Shown here: positions 24,759 to 36,035 of the stretch, piece after piece
Layout: each line of letters starts with the position of its first letter
Position numbering within the stretch: the first letter of the stretch is position 1
Assembly: GCA_022578605.1 (NCBI GenBank)
Contig: MU394054.1
Span: 870,945-934,944 of the forward strand
DNA: 64,000 nt
Source: Camillea tinctor
Taxonomy: Eukaryota > Ascomycota > Sordariomycetes > Xylariales > Xylariaceae
Reading direction: 5' to 3'
The notes under the pieces: model-generated
The model's input: the letters and a program-made list of their open reading frames with translations, nothing else
Told to the model about the DNA's origin: nothing
Database searches by the model: none
Made by a program: the position numbers and the translations under genes

Positions 24759-25956
24759 AAGGCAAGAGGAGGGATGACGAAGAAGATAAAACAAAAGAGA
24801 GGGGATTTAAAGAACACGCTCCTTTTTCTTGGCATTACAAGCAAAAGAAGGGGAACAGAGTCGAGCCAGGCCGAGCCGAGAATAAAAGAGACAAAATCAC
24901 ATTTACGCAAACACCATTGTACATATCTTTTTCATCCGTGTTTGTGTTTTGGAAGGTTTTGTCTTCTTAGGCTCGCATTATATTTGAGCATCTCCACGCT
25001 TGCTTACTTGCCCACCTACCTGATTTCTGGACGGGGAAAGGGGAGATATGGTAGGAAAGCAAGAGAAGGAGAGGCCAAAGAAAACAAGGCGTAGGGGAAG
25101 GAGGTCTAAAGAGGGGAAAGGGGATAAAGGGGGGGGGGGGGGGGAGAGAAAGGGTCAGGCAAAGGAAAGGAAATAGGGCTTGAAATGATACCACCACCAT
25201 CACCACTACCGTTGTCACTAACGGTAAACCGAGAAGTACCTTGTTTTTTTTTTATAACGATCGAAATGAAAAGCTTACATTTTTATTTTTCATGTTATGT
25301 ATATTCTGAACGTTTTATCTGGTTTGCTTTCTCGTAGTGCTCCCTCCCTCCCCCTTTGTTTCTTATACGTTGTGGATTTCTGTAGCATGGTAGGTAGGTC
25401 ATGAAACCTATTTCATGTGGTGGAAATGTTGGTTGTTAGATGGGAGAAAGGAAAGGTAGCGGAGAAATGGGATATAAGGAGTATAAGGGAGGATATGCTC
25501 AAACTGGGATAGAGAGGTAGCTTTAAGGGCTTAGAACTTGATCAGACCCCCTAAAAGGCAGCAGGGGAAAGGAAAGGAAAGGAGAGAGTATTGAAATTAT
25601 ACGAGTAGAATCACCAGGTGTATATCGTAAGTATGCCCTCACAAGTCGATCGTTATATCTTGTATCTTCTTCTACCCTTCGACTTTGAGTTTCTGTGTTG
25701 TTTAAGATTTGTTATTGAAAAAGGGCGTGAGATATAGCATACTAGTATATACCTATGTTTGTATATAAGCATCATAACCTAGCCCCCGCCCCCCTTTTTC
25801 GAACCTAGTTGCAACACGCTTAACGTGCATTTTTATATTGCAGGATGGATTTCCTCATCTTTTCTCTAGTCTTCGCGGGCATCATGTATGTATGTATATT
25901 CCTGCACACAGAGGCTCAACCCCCCCTCCCCCCCCTCACATCTGTTCTATCCCTTT
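24759..25956. other. Convergent intergenic region with G16 run
   Basis: 3' flanks of dsn1 and the SDH5 gene. It contains a 16-base poly-G run at 25129-25144, a (CCA)n-type tract near 25190-25210, and AG-rich DNA around 25440-25590. No gene is supported. Confidence 0.55.
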
Positions 25957-26913
25957 TCAAACCCTCAGCCGCGGCATGAACGCCATCCCGCCCGTCTCCC
26001 GCGCCTTGGCCCGCACGTGCGCCCGCAGCAGCCGCAGCACCTCGCTGTCGCGCCACCGCGCCGGCACCGGCCGGTACGCCGGCTTGAAGGTGCCCACCGT
26101 CTGCGCCCACTCGCCCTCGCCCGGCTTGCGGTAGGGCTCCGATGATGATGCAGCGGCGGCCGCCGCCGCGTTGCTGCCTTTGGATTCGAGCGCGTCGCCG
26201 TCGCGCGCTTGCCCCCCCGTGAGCGTCGTGGAGCTTGACATGGAGGCGGCGGCCAGGGCCTCGCGGGCGCTGCCGTAGGTCGGGGAGGAGGTGGAGGTCG
26301 TGGGAGGGGCGGTGGGGGTGGGGGAAGCGGAGGAAGAGGAAGAGGAAGCGGTGGTGGTAGAGGAGGGAGGCGCGTCCTGCGTGGCCCAGTAGTAGATGTC
26401 CCAGTCGTTCTCGTCGAGGAAGAGGTCGTACTGGGCCATCTGGTCGCGGGTCATGGTGGGCAGGTAGGTGTCGGCGAAGGTGGAGAGCAGGAGGTCGCTC
26501 TCGAGGGTGCCGCGCTTGCGGCTCTGGTCTTTTGTTTTTTTTGCGCAAATGTATTTAATTAGCACAGCACATGCAGATTAGGGAGGGAGTGGAATCTACG
26601 CACAGGTCAGGCGCGCGCGCATCGTCCCGTCGTCCTCGCCGACGCGCCGCAGCGGCTCGACCCGGAAGCTCGCCCCTTCCAGCTCGCCGACGCCGAGCTC
26701 CTTGGGTTCTGTGTCGGCGTCGCTAGCGGGCGCGCGCATCCGCTGCTTGAGCGGCTCCATGGGCGGGGCGTTGCCGCCCGCGGGGCCGATGCCGCTGGCT
26801 CGGAGGACGGGAGCGGTGCTGAAGGAAGCGCGCAAGCTGACGATCCGAGATAAAGAGGCAAGTTGCGCTGGGCGCAGTAGCATGGCCATACTCCGCGATG
26901 CTAACGATGCCAT
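25957..26913 (-). CDS. SDH5: Succinate dehydrogenase assembly factor 2 (Sdh5/SDHAF2)
   Basis: Two exons on the minus strand: 26913-26604 and 26528-25957 (293 codons), with a 75-base intron inside the Tyr codon of the hallmark motif [15 protein letters not shown]. Family knowledge: the protein works in the mitochondrial matrix, promoting covalent attachment of FAD to the flavoprotein subunit Sdh1. Residues 1-40 form an Arg/Ser/Ala-rich, acid-poor mitochondrial presequence. Conserved blocks are the motif above, then [31 protein letters not shown] and a C-terminal [13 protein letters not shown]. Between YYWAT and the C-terminal helices lies an insert of about 95 residues, Ser/Thr/Ala-rich with a poly-Ala run, which makes the protein nearly twice the usual length of about 165. 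The closing [11 protein letters not shown] fits a true C-terminus. Confidence 0.93.
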
Positions 26914-27867
26914 GGTGGTCTCTAGGTTTTTGTTCCTTTTTTTCTTTTCGTTTCTTTTTCTCTCTGGCTATTTCTGGTAACCAATTGAGTTATACACTTC
27001 AAATATGGATGAGCTCTCTTTGAGGTTCTGGGAAAGGGAAAGTAAATAGAGGTTACTATGTAAGTTAGAGAAGTTGAACGAACTCAATTGGTTTTTTTTA
27101 GAAAATGTACTTAGTACCTTCATATGCAAGTTACATGTATCTCTTTTCAATCCCTTTAGAAGCTTCCGTTGCTCCAGTCGGTGACGTAGTTGACTGCTTT
27201 GTAATAAGTGATTTATACTTTGGAGTAAAGCTTTCTCCAAAAAAAAGACCAATTCCGTAACCTATCGATAATACAATTCGGAAAGTTGCCGAGGCCCACT
27301 AATAACCTCTAGTCGAGTCAACCTTGACCTGCCAGGTCTGCCAGATCTGTCCGGTCCGTCTAGCCGGTACCTATGTATTCTTCAAGTCATGCAGGTACTC
27401 ACGATGACAATATATAGAAGAAGAAAGGAATTAGACGTCACAAAAATGGATATCCAACATATTTTTGTATTCCCGTCTGTTTCTTTCTTTTTCATTTTGC
27501 TTGTATTTCCTCTCTCCTGACCATTGTAATAACCTTCATTACTGGACGCCTACCTGTACAGATAGATTATGCATACAAACGGCCTAGGGGAAAAGAAAAG
27601 AATCGCCCATCTTCACACGCATGAACTCCTGATTTTTTTTGACCCTTCCTAAAGAAATTGTACTCCGCACACACCTAGCTCGATATCTGTCAAGCTTGAA
27701 GGGGTATACTTTCTTTTATGATTTCCTGGCTGCCTCGATGCTGCTATGTTCCTCTTCCGTCGAGTGATGGTAGAGAATAACATGGTCCCGACTCTCGAAT
27801 ACCCGTATCTTCGTGTCTGACTCGAAAATGCGATATCCCTCGATGGTTACCCCCCTTTTTCTTCTCT
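26914..27867. other. Intergenic, SDH5 promoter and ERV25 3' flank
   Basis: AT-rich region with no supported gene; pyrimidine-rich on the plus strand near 26930-26970 and 27475-27515. Confidence 0.5.
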
Positions 27868-28718
27868 TTAGATAAGGTGCTTCGACCGGAAGTAGGCGCG
27901 CAGGTACATAATCTGCCATCCCCAGAGGGCGACAAGCAGAAGCGTAGTGCCGACGCCGAACCACTTGACACGGTTGTTGGTACTCTCGTTGGTGTCGCGC
28001 AGCTTCTGCTCGCGCGAGCGCAGGTAGTCCATCTCGGCCACAATCTCCTGGATCATCTCCTCGATGCGGCGAAGGTCCGTCTCCACGGGCTTCAGCTTCT
28101 CGGTGGCCTGGATGGCGGACCAATCCTTGGCATCGGCGCCGATATCGATATCCAGCTCCACATGGCGGTTGGGGTTGTTGACACGGCCTGGTTTGAATTG
28201 GTTAAGAGCTGCTCTCTTAGTCCGTCCGTTTGTTTACTGGTAGTAGACATAGGAGGAGAAGTGTGTATGAAGGGGGAGAATAGGGGAAGGGGACAGAATT
28301 GATATATAAAAACGTACCACCAACTAGCTGGTTAGTGAAGCATACATCGAATGCAGCGTCGGCGTGCGAGGTAAAGACGGTTCGCTGTTCTCCGGCTATG
28401 TCCTTGGCTCGGCCGTACTCGTTGCCCATGGTGTCTTTGATCTGAAGTAAAAGTCATGGTTAGTTATTTGGCTGAGAACATTCGACTGAGAGAACAACAA
28501 CATACATGCATATTCACCACCATGCCATCACCTTTGCTGCCACTCACAATGGCCGTCACGACGACCAGAGTGTCCTTAGAGACGAAATTCCGTATGCATC
28601 GAGGCTTGTTGTCACCGTTTTTGGCTTGTGCTACTAGGTCGAACTTGAGGGCGTTTACGGATGCGATGAAGAGCACGAGGCCGCAGATGTACTGCAGCAA
28701 TGCTCTCGGCGGAGCCAT
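27868..28718 (-). CDS. ERV25: p24-family ER-Golgi cargo receptor Erv25
   Basis: Three exons on the minus strand: 28718-28506, 28441-28318 and 28187-27868 (218 codons). Family knowledge: Erv25 (TMED10 type) forms a complex with Emp24 in COPII vesicles and helps export GPI-anchored proteins from the ER. Seen: a signal peptide of about 23 residues (hydrophobic core [12 protein letters not shown]), a GOLD domain (about 25-125) with [14 protein letters not shown] and a pair of lumenal Cys (first in PRCI, second in DVCF), a coiled coil (about 135-180; [19 protein letters not shown]), one membrane span (about 186-206; [21 protein letters not shown]), and a short cytosolic tail YFRSKHLI with aromatic and basic sorting residues. 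Length is normal for the family. The cargo may include the GPI-anchored proteins also found in this window, but that is general cell biology, not linkage. Confidence 0.95.
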
Positions 28719-29437
28719 GACGAAGAGAGTTAGTTATAAAGAAAAGGGAAGAGAAAGGTCGGATGGTGGATGGCGAATTGCGGATTTACGGGGAGGGATT
28801 GTCGGGAGTTCCAATGGCTCGAGTCCTTATTCTTCTTCTTCCTAAATGAGGAGGAAAGGTGCTGAGTTGGTTGTTGTAAGAGGTTTGGTTTGTTAAACCA
28901 AGGGAACAAACAAGGAAGGATAAGGTAACAAGTTAACCTTAACCACTACTACTACTACAGCACTGTAGGTGGTTAACTACTAGGTTAGGTAAGTTAACTC
29001 AAATGGCCTTATCGGAAATCGCAAGAGCGTTCCTGACCCTCGAAATACGTGTTCAAGTGTTCGTCCAATCAGGAAGCTTAAAAAATAGTATAGTGTCCTA
29101 CATAGCGTAGCTAAAAAAAGTTCGGCTTGGCCTTGTAGTACCTGTGTACATACATACATAAATATCTGAGTGTCTAAGCAAGGTCACGTGCAATAGACGC
29201 TAGTCTCCTCCGAATTCCGATTTCATGGGAACATGGAAAGCTCCCCCATGCGCGTCTCTGTTAACCGCATAAACTTTACTAACCTACATATCTATTGTAG
29301 CTATTTCAAGTTGTACAACTTCTTCTACAACTTCTTTTTGTTTTATTTTTCTCTCCCATCACCATTACCGCTACCACCATCGCGCAAATAAAACAAGATA
29401 AAATAATTAAAAAGAAGGAAAAACACTATTGTTCAAG
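28719..29437. other. Divergent promoter region between ERV25 and U1-C
   Basis: About 720 bases between two divergent starts. Includes CCTA/GGTTAA-type tracts near 28930-29000 and AT-rich DNA just before the U1-C start. No gene seen. Confidence 0.5.
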
Positions 29438-30315
29438 ATGCCGAAATGTAAGTCTAAACTAATAAATATTTTATATTTATATATTTTTTCTATATCTCGT
29501 TCCCATCTGAAGGTTATCATCTTCATCATCATCATTGTTGTTGAGAATCTCTTGTGTCTTTGTTGCTAACATTTCCCCATTCAAACAGTCTTCTGCGACT
29601 ACTGCGACGTCTACCTGACGCACGACTCGATGAGCGTGCGCAAGGCCCACAACAGCGGCCGCAACCACCTGCGCAACGTCGTCGACTACTACCAGCAGAT
29701 CGGTCACGAGAAGGCCCAGTCCGTCATCGACAGCATCACCTCCTCCTACGCCGCCGAGGGCCAAGCCCATGCGAATCCCATGCTGCTCCAGAACCAGCCC
29801 GGCCACGGCGCCGCCGCTACCGCCGCCTTCCCCCCTCCCGCCTTCACCTTCCCCGGCATGCCGCCTCTGCCCTTCCCTGGCATGCCCGGCGCGCCCCCGC
29901 CACCAGGCGCTCCTGGTGCTTTCCCCCAGGGTATGCCTCGTAAGTACCATATATACTACCTCTCCCCCTTTCAACTTATATAACCCTCTCGTTTTCTAAC
30001 ACGTCTTTCCCCCCTGCGCCCGCAGCCCCTCCAGGTTCGTCCTCCCTCGGCCGAGGAGGCATGCCGCCCCCCTTCCCCGGCCCCAACGGTCTCCCGATGC
30101 CGCCTCCCGGCGGTCTGCCACCCTTCCCTCCCCCAGGCGGCCTGCCCTTCCCGCCCCCCGGCGCTGCCGGCGCGCCTCCCTTCCCCTTCCCCGGCATGCC
30201 TCCCCCTGGCGCGCAGGGCTTCCCCGGTGGTCCTACGCCTCCTGGCGTCGGTGCCTTCCCGCCTCCGCCTGGCGCTGGTGGTGCGCCCGGCCAGCAGGGC
30301 CCCCCGGGACGGTAG
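29438..30315 (+). CDS. U1 small nuclear ribonucleoprotein C (U1-C/Yhc1)
   Basis: Three exons: 29438-29447, 29589-29939 and 30026-30315 (216 codons). Exon 1 holds only ATG plus seven bases, so the gene is easily missed; intron 1 is 141 bases and intron 2 86. Family knowledge: U1-C binds the U1-5' splice site duplex in the spliceosome. The protein starts [17 protein letters not shown] and has the full matrin-type zinc finger, with ligands C6, C9, H24 and H30 in the spacing of the family, then a helix ([19 protein letters not shown]). From about residue 75 to the end the protein is a Pro/Gly/Met/Phe-rich disordered tail built of [12 protein letters not shown] units. GC content is very high in exons 2 and 3, which creates long spurious frames on the other strand. 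A self-regulating splicing loop is conceivable but not shown by the sequence. Confidence 0.95.
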
Positions 30316-32416
30316 ATACATTTCTCAGGAGCTGGCAGAGGCGGTAATCGAAAAAAAGACCACCCGATAAATCAAAGGAGAACTAAGAGGGGGAGACAGC
30401 AAGAAACAGACACGGTCGTCAACCATGGTGATCGTGACACCAAACAAGAAGAGATGAGTTGTTTTCCCAATAAAGCACTTGGAAGGGGAGGGAAGAGAGC
30501 GTATCGGATGAATTAGGACTTCTATTGATTTTCTCTTTCGCCTCGTTTTCCTCTAGGGAAGAGCCGAGGAGAAGAAACTATATATGATGAATGAATTAAT
30601 TGGAGGGGGAGTTCCAGATGAGTATTCTACCAACAGGGACGATAGGTCGGTAGGCCTCTCTCTTTTATCATAGAAGGGGAAAAGGGAGACAAAAAGGAGG
30701 GATGCTGTAAGGATAATCCGTCAAACAGTGACACGGGGCTAGAGAGACTGACCCCCTCTTGTCCGAAGGAAGACCTCGAAGACCCAAAACAAACATCATG
30801 GCATACGTAACGAAAATGGTGGGATATGGATATGGAAGAATCGATGGCAAGCTCGACAGTCAGCTTTAGAAACACGCTGTCTTCACGATGAGTCGCGATG
30901 CCATACCCCTTGAACGATTGGTAAGCTGTTACGGGGGATAAGCTTCAACCTCCTTTGCTCTTTTTTTTCTTCTTCGAGAGTAAGTTTCTTGCTTTTCTTT
31001 TCTTTTCTTTTATTCATCTATATTATCTAGCAATTCTTGGATTGCTAGAGAACAGGGATCAAGACGAAGAATAAGCAGAAAGGAAAAGAAAAGATAGGCG
31101 TTTTAAGGAGTCATGAAAACTTTTGGAAAATTGTAAAAGGAAAAAAAAACTGTAAGGGAGAATTAGAATACCCAGTACTAAGTAGTAGTTGTTCGTTTTT
31201 GCCATCTGCGATGCATTTCAATAAATAGTCATTCCGCTTGAAATGATGCATAACTGGGGATAGCAAAAACCGCTATTTTGTGAGAGCCGATGTGGTGAGG
31301 ATCTAAGTAGGGTACTAATATCACATCTAAACTGAGCATTTGTAACTCCTAACAAGGCATCCTATGGGAGCGAAGGGTGGAAGAATATTTTGTCTATTTC
31401 ATCTCAATTTTTACTTACAATGTAGTCCTACGAAGAAGGGAAAAAACGGGCAAAAAACAAACCCTACATTGCCTCTTCCATCAACTACTACATCGATGTC
31501 GGGGATCCAGCCCTCTTTATCGTCCCCCGTTCCTCCTCCCCCCATAACATCTCAGTTTATCATCACTTCCTTATCTCATCTGGTAGCATAGCAAGGAAAA
31601 CAAGTGTAACAGTCAAGGCAAACCAGTAGAAAGCCCATCATCTCATGATTGCTTAGAAGGGTAACCGCGTTTTACACAAAATCTAAGAAAACAAGAACGG
31701 GGGTTGAAAAAAGGCAATGGCAAATTTTGAAAATTCCATAAAAATCATCAAATCAGATCAGGTCGTCTAATTCAATCCCGTATTACTCCATTCCAGTCTT
31801 TTCTTACTTGAGCCTATCCTGCTTTCCCTCCTTTTCCTTTGGTTCTTTCTTCATATCCAGTCCTAAGATATCTCCTCAGAAAATTTCGGAGGCGAGAACC
31901 CGCTCGGGAAATTTTCAGATTGGCTGGCAATGCTCATCGGAATGGAAAAGAACAATATCCTAAAAATAGAATTGGGAAAGGACATCAGATTAGACCAAAG
32001 CAAGTCAGGGTCTGATTCAAGAAACCTTTGTCGGTTGAAGCACATAAAGCGAATAAGGCTATCAGATCGACTTCGTCGATAAATTAGCTGATAGGTTTTA
32101 ATAGCCCTTGCAAGCAGGATATCCCTTTTTGCCTAGGATTGATTGAATCACTAAGAATATGAAGCATTTATAAAAGGGGGATAAGGTAGTAAATAATTGG
32201 TGCTGTGTCTGTCGTTGTCATCGTTATCTAATCGTAGCTTCATGTGCATCGTGAAATGTGTAAATAGCAAGGGCCGTGGAGTCTCTGGACTGTTTCGTGG
32301 TGTAAATGGAATGGTTTAATAGAACATAGGTGGAAATAACCAAAAAAAAAAAAAAAAAAAAAAAAGTAGTCATCTAAATTCTGCATAACAGGGGGATGCA
32401 GAGGGGCGTGGACCGT
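30316..32416. other. 2.1-kb convergent intergenic region with A24 run
   Basis: 3' flanks of U1-C (plus) and the 1088-aa gene (minus). Contains a 24-base poly-A run at 32342-32365 and a plus-strand TATAAAAG at 32169-32176 that would point into the 3' end of the large gene. No gene is supported. Confidence 0.5.
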
Positions 32417-35400
32417 TCATGCTTGAGTCTCCTGGCGATAAAATCCAGAGTCGTGGACGTATCCTTCATCAACTTCGGCAGCGCGAAGGTGGGACGTAGA
32501 GTTGGCCTGATAAGAAGATCCCTTGTAATTTTGACAATCCACCACCTCCCCCACGCCGTCCCTCACCTCGCGAGGGCCACTGATCTTTTGTCGAAGAGCA
32601 TCAGTACGTTTCTGGCGACGATGCTCGCTCAATCGGCGTTGTAGGTTCTGCGGCCTGTATTGTCCAAGTTTCTCCTGCCACCCAGGAAAAATCCGTCGTC
32701 CACGATCATCGACGCGCTTTTCAGTACCCCAAACAAGATGGTTGGGGCGATCGGGAGCTGTAGATGGTCGTCCTTCCTCGTCTTCTGAGTGGGTGTTGCT
32801 CCACTGTAGGCTGCTAAAACTGTCTCGTTGTCTCATCACACGTAGATTACCGCTAGGCGTTCGTTTGATAGTCCGACGTTCTGGGCCACGGTGATCGTTC
32901 ATGTTGTAATGGTCGTCATCGTCGACGGGAAGAATGGCAAAGGTCCTCTTCATTCGCTCGCTGAGGCTTCTTCGTGGGCGTTTATCGAATCGTGGGTAGC
33001 GATACACCTTCTCTACCTCGTCAGGCATATCGTGAACATAGTCATCCTCGTCTGCTTCGTCATCATCCTCTTCCTCCTCATCGTCAGAAAGCGGCCGCCA
33101 AAACGGGTGTAGCCTGTCCTCCTCGGGAGGTGGGTCATTGACCGTGGGGTACTGCTGTAATCTAGCCTTCCTATCCTGCACTAGGTCTGGGTTTTCCGCT
33201 GTATCCCTCCGGATTGTTTTGGATAACGAGAGCGTCCGCGCGAAAAAACCACGACCTCGGGAAGTAGCCTCACCCGAATTCTTGCGAAGACTCAAGGCTC
33301 GGCGGACCAGCGAAGGCCGCTTCTGGGTCTCCTCAAAGAAGTTGCCGAGCATCTTCTCCTTTTCGGCAGTGGGAGTTAGGCCAGATGGTGTGGCAGGGGT
33401 GAACTTTATAGCAGGAGGTTCAGGAGGAGCGCGTGGATTTCTAAGGGGGGAGTCCACGTCTAGAGAAAACTGAGGTCGGGGAGGTGTTACAGGACCACCG
33501 TCAGGCCCGCTAGTCGTGATTTCGGGGTTCCTAGGGATCCTATCCATTTCTACAGACCCGTCCGCCTTGGCAGATCTTTCTATTTGTAAGTCGTTTGCAG
33601 GATCGACGGCTTTCGACATATGGTGAACCATCAAAACTGATTTGTTTTGGTGGGGGTAAATGTTCACCGCCATTGCTTCTGAAATATCGCCTATCGAATG
33701 TGTACCGTTGGTTTCGACCGACGCTTGTGAAAATGGTGTGTTGTGCGCCGTGAGTCGTTTGCCAAAGAACGGGTCCCCATTGTGGTCGACAAGCGGCTTG
33801 TGATCAGGGGTTACGTCCCTGTGCGACTCAATGAATGGAGCAGGTTGAAGTTGTTTTGGATCTGGGTGGGTGTTCGTGTCCTCGACGGGATGGACACGTT
33901 CCACAGTGAATTGCAACAGCAGCTTCTTGGCTTCTGGATCGACGGGACCACTCTGTGCTCTCATGCTATCGGCAGTCAGTGACGCGGATCGTGAGCCCGG
34001 CTGAGACCGAGATCTCGATGTATTTCGACTAGTCGGAGCGGAGAGCGAAGATCTCCGCCTGGGTGCAATAGGTGGATAATCCATAGTCAGTTGTTCTGGC
34101 AGAAAGGGAGGGGCGAGTCCATCAGATTCCGACATGGCGCGCTCTCTGCGTACCGGCCTATCAGTGATTGGCGGTGTTTCAATTTCTCTGGGACGACGAA
34201 TCGACGATGGTACCGCACTCAGGCTGTTGCTCCTCTTCGAACGATGACTAGTTGTAGACCGGAGCGACGGTGGCCCTGAAGACCTTACTAAAGAAGCATT
34301 TCGATCAGGAATGACAACTACAGGAATCCCGCCATTCTTCCACACATCACGCCGGGCCTTGCGACTTGCGACAGAATTTATCGTACCCGTAGATAGTATG
34401 CTTTCTGTACGAGCACCATCATACCTCCCTAGAGTTCTCGAACGCGGAACCCTCTCCATCTGACCAAGCGATGTTGCTACGGAGCTCGGGGCTGAGATTT
34501 CGGAACTAGAATCTCTCAAAGCCGTTTGCTTTCTTACATGGCGAAGCCTTTTCTGCCTCTGGGGAGGGGTATCGACTAGAATAGCCTCAACTACGGTGGT
34601 AGAAGTTGTAGATTTTGTTGACATGGCGGATGAACGTCGCACATCTGTGCTCAGCGAAGACTCTGATGTCGACGGTGCCGTCGAGTGCTTATCCCTGCCG
34701 ATGAACTCCAGCGGCAAGGGGGATGGTTGTGTCTGCAATCGCTCGTGCATGGGTCTGGATCGCAAGGCCTTTGTTGCGTTGGTTGGTGTAACTGTCACAT
34801 CCTCAATCACTTCTTCTGACTTCCTCCCATTGAACATGGGCGGGGCTCGGCGCTTGCGCACCACCACATTCCTATTGAGATTATCGTCCCATTCCTGCTC
34901 AACCTCACTAGTCGAGCCCCATTCCCCATCGAACGTAAAAAATTCTTGCTTTGTCCTAGGAGTGAGACTATCGTCCGACTCGAGTCCCAAACCCAATCCG
35001 ACATCTTGTGTTTCTTTCGTCTGCCTCGACTCGGTTAGCCGCTTTACCGTACTCTGGGAGTTCCTAGAGGACGTCAGAAATGGCTTAGGCGTATTTTTGT
35101 CGTCTTCCTCGGAGTCAAGATCCTCTCGCGCGGTTTTGAAAGACTTGAAAGACTCGGTGCGCGAATCTGCGGTGCCTTTGGATGGATGTCGATCTCCCTG
35201 GACGGGACGGTACGACTTGGATCGGCGCTCGGGCTGGGGAGGGGTCACGTCAGGGGTGGGCGGGCTCCTCTGCTGGGGCGGAGTGCCGGGCACTGATCTC
35301 ACAGGATTAGTGGCGACGCTACGCGCTGGACTCTCGACGTAGGTTGGGCTTGAGGGCAGGATGGACCGGCTACTAGACGACGTCCGAGAGTGCGCAGGCG

Positions 35401-35683
35401 GCGTCGGAGGGAGATCAGGACCCAAAGCCCTAATACTCTGAGTCCCCTTCCTCAGGCTAGGAGGAGTCGACGGCTTCGTCGTGTCGATCGAGAGACTACG
35501 CGAAGAAAGCTGACCAGTGCTTGCTGCTGCCGACACAAGTCGATCGTTCCTCGGATGGGGAAGAACCTTATGTCTCTTGAAGGACGGTTGGCTGAGCTTA
35601 CTGGGTGGAGAATGATCATACAGAGGCTCGAAATAGAGAGCTGAAGTCGCGGGTGGCGCGACGGCTTCGGCCGAGGCAAGCAT
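32417..35683 (-). CDS. Large disordered Ser/Pro/Arg-rich protein of unknown function, 1088 aa
   Basis: One uninterrupted reading frame, with AAA before the ATG. No catalytic domain, signal peptide or membrane segment is seen. Composition is that of a disordered, heavily phosphorylated protein: SP/TP sites, RSRS runs and many basic R-x-x-S sites (RRSSL, RRALSL, RTLSLSK). More conserved-looking blocks are FFTFDGEWGSTSEVEQEWDD (about 250), KNGGIPVVVIPDRNASLVRS (about 455), MAVNIYPHQNKSVLMVHH, PPEPPAIKFTPATPSGLTP, and HPFWRPLSDDEEEEDDDEAD followed by VHDMPDEVEKVYRYPRFDKRP. The C-terminal part has WGTEKRVDDRGRRIFPGWQE and basic stretches that could be nuclear localisation signals. I think it belongs to a fungal-specific family without a defined role. 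An unrecognised intron near the 3' end cannot be excluded. Confidence 0.8.
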   Translation of the reverse strand: MLASAEAVAPPATSALYFEPLYDHSPPSKLSQPSFKRHKVLPHPRNDRLVSAAASTGQLSSRSLSIDTTKPSTPPSLRKGTQSIRALGPDLPPTPPAHSRTSSSSRSILPSSPTYVESPARSVATNPVRSVPGTPPQQRSPPTPDVTPPQPERRSKSYRPVQGDRHPSKGTADSRTESFKSFKTAREDLDSEEDDKNTPKPFLTSSRNSQSTVKRLTESRQTKETQDVGLGLGLESDDSLTPRTKQEFFTFDGEWGSTSEVEQEWDDNLNRNVVVRKRRAPPMFNGRKSEEVIEDVTVTPTNATKALRSRPMHERLQTQPSPLPLEFIGRDKHSTAPSTSESSLSTDVRRSSAMSTKSTTSTTVVEAILVDTPPQRQKRLRHVRKQTALRDSSSEISAPSSVATSLGQMERVPRSRTLGRYDGARTESILSTGTINSVASRKARRDVWKNGGIPVVVIPDRNASLVRSSGPPSLRSTTSHRSKRSNSLSAVPSSIRRPREIETPPITDRPVRRERAMSESDGLAPPFLPEQLTMDYPPIAPRRRSSLSAPTSRNTSRSRSQPGSRSASLTADSMRAQSGPVDPEAKKLLLQFTVERVHPVEDTNTHPDPKQLQPAPFIESHRDVTPDHKPLVDHNGDPFFGKRLTAHNTPFSQASVETNGTHSIGDISEAMAVNIYPHQNKSVLMVHHMSKAVDPANDLQIERSAKADGSVEMDRIPRNPEITTSGPDGGPVTPPRPQFSLDVDSPLRNPRAPPEPPAIKFTPATPSGLTPTAEKEKMLGNFFEETQKRPSLVRRALSLRKNSGEATSRGRGFFARTLSLSKTIRRDTAENPDLVQDRKARLQQYPTVNDPPPEEDRLHPFWRPLSDDEEEEDDDEADEDDYVHDMPDEVEKVYRYPRFDKRPRRSLSERMKRTFAILPVDDDDHYNMNDHRGPERRTIKRTPSGNLRVMRQRDSFSSLQWSNTHSEDEEGRPSTAPDRPNHLVWGTEKRVDDRGRRIFPGWQEKLGQYRPQNLQRRLSEHRRQKRTDALRQKISGPREVRDGVGEVVDCQNYKGSSYQANSTSHLRAAEVDEGYVHDSGFYRQETQA

Positions 35684-36000
35684 TTTCTTTTTGAAAGATG
35701 TCTCCTAGAAGGGAACAAAAAAAGAATGCAGCCCACGTTGCCGATGCCTTATACGATACTTGTTGGGTTCGTACCACGCCGACTAAAGCTTCTTCGCATG
35801 ATGGGGGGACGGAGGTTATTCACACGAGGGCGGGGAAAAAAAAGGAGGGCCAACGCGAAAATATATAGCTTCTTAATAAATGGGTTGTGTAGCAAATTGG
35901 GCGAGCTGGCAAGTCAGGGCGTTTCCATGTATTAAATAGTTAATATAGCTGAGCTGTGTGTATCGTTCGGATGGGCAGCGGGTCAACCTGGGTCTGTCCC

Positions 36001-36035
36001 GTGCTGCTAGACGTGCTGCTAGACGTGCTGCTAGA
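36001..36035. repeat. 12-bp tandem repeat GTGCTGCTAGAC, 3 copies
   Basis: Three head-to-tail copies starting at 36001, 36013 and 36025; the last ends in T instead of C. Confidence 0.9.

Noticed and set aside
25916..26548. 210-codon minus-strand frame overlapping SDH5 exon 2
   Set aside because: Shifted frame of the same exon; Arg/Pro/His-rich text typical of a GC-rich shadow. The SDH5 frame carries the family motifs.
29971..30321. Arg/Gly-rich minus-strand frames over U1-C exon 3
   Set aside because: Antisense reading of a Pro/Gly-rich coding repeat.
34596..35342. 248-codon plus-strand frame inside the 1088-aa gene
   Set aside because: Antisense to a longer frame; Val/Ser/Leu-rich text without a domain.
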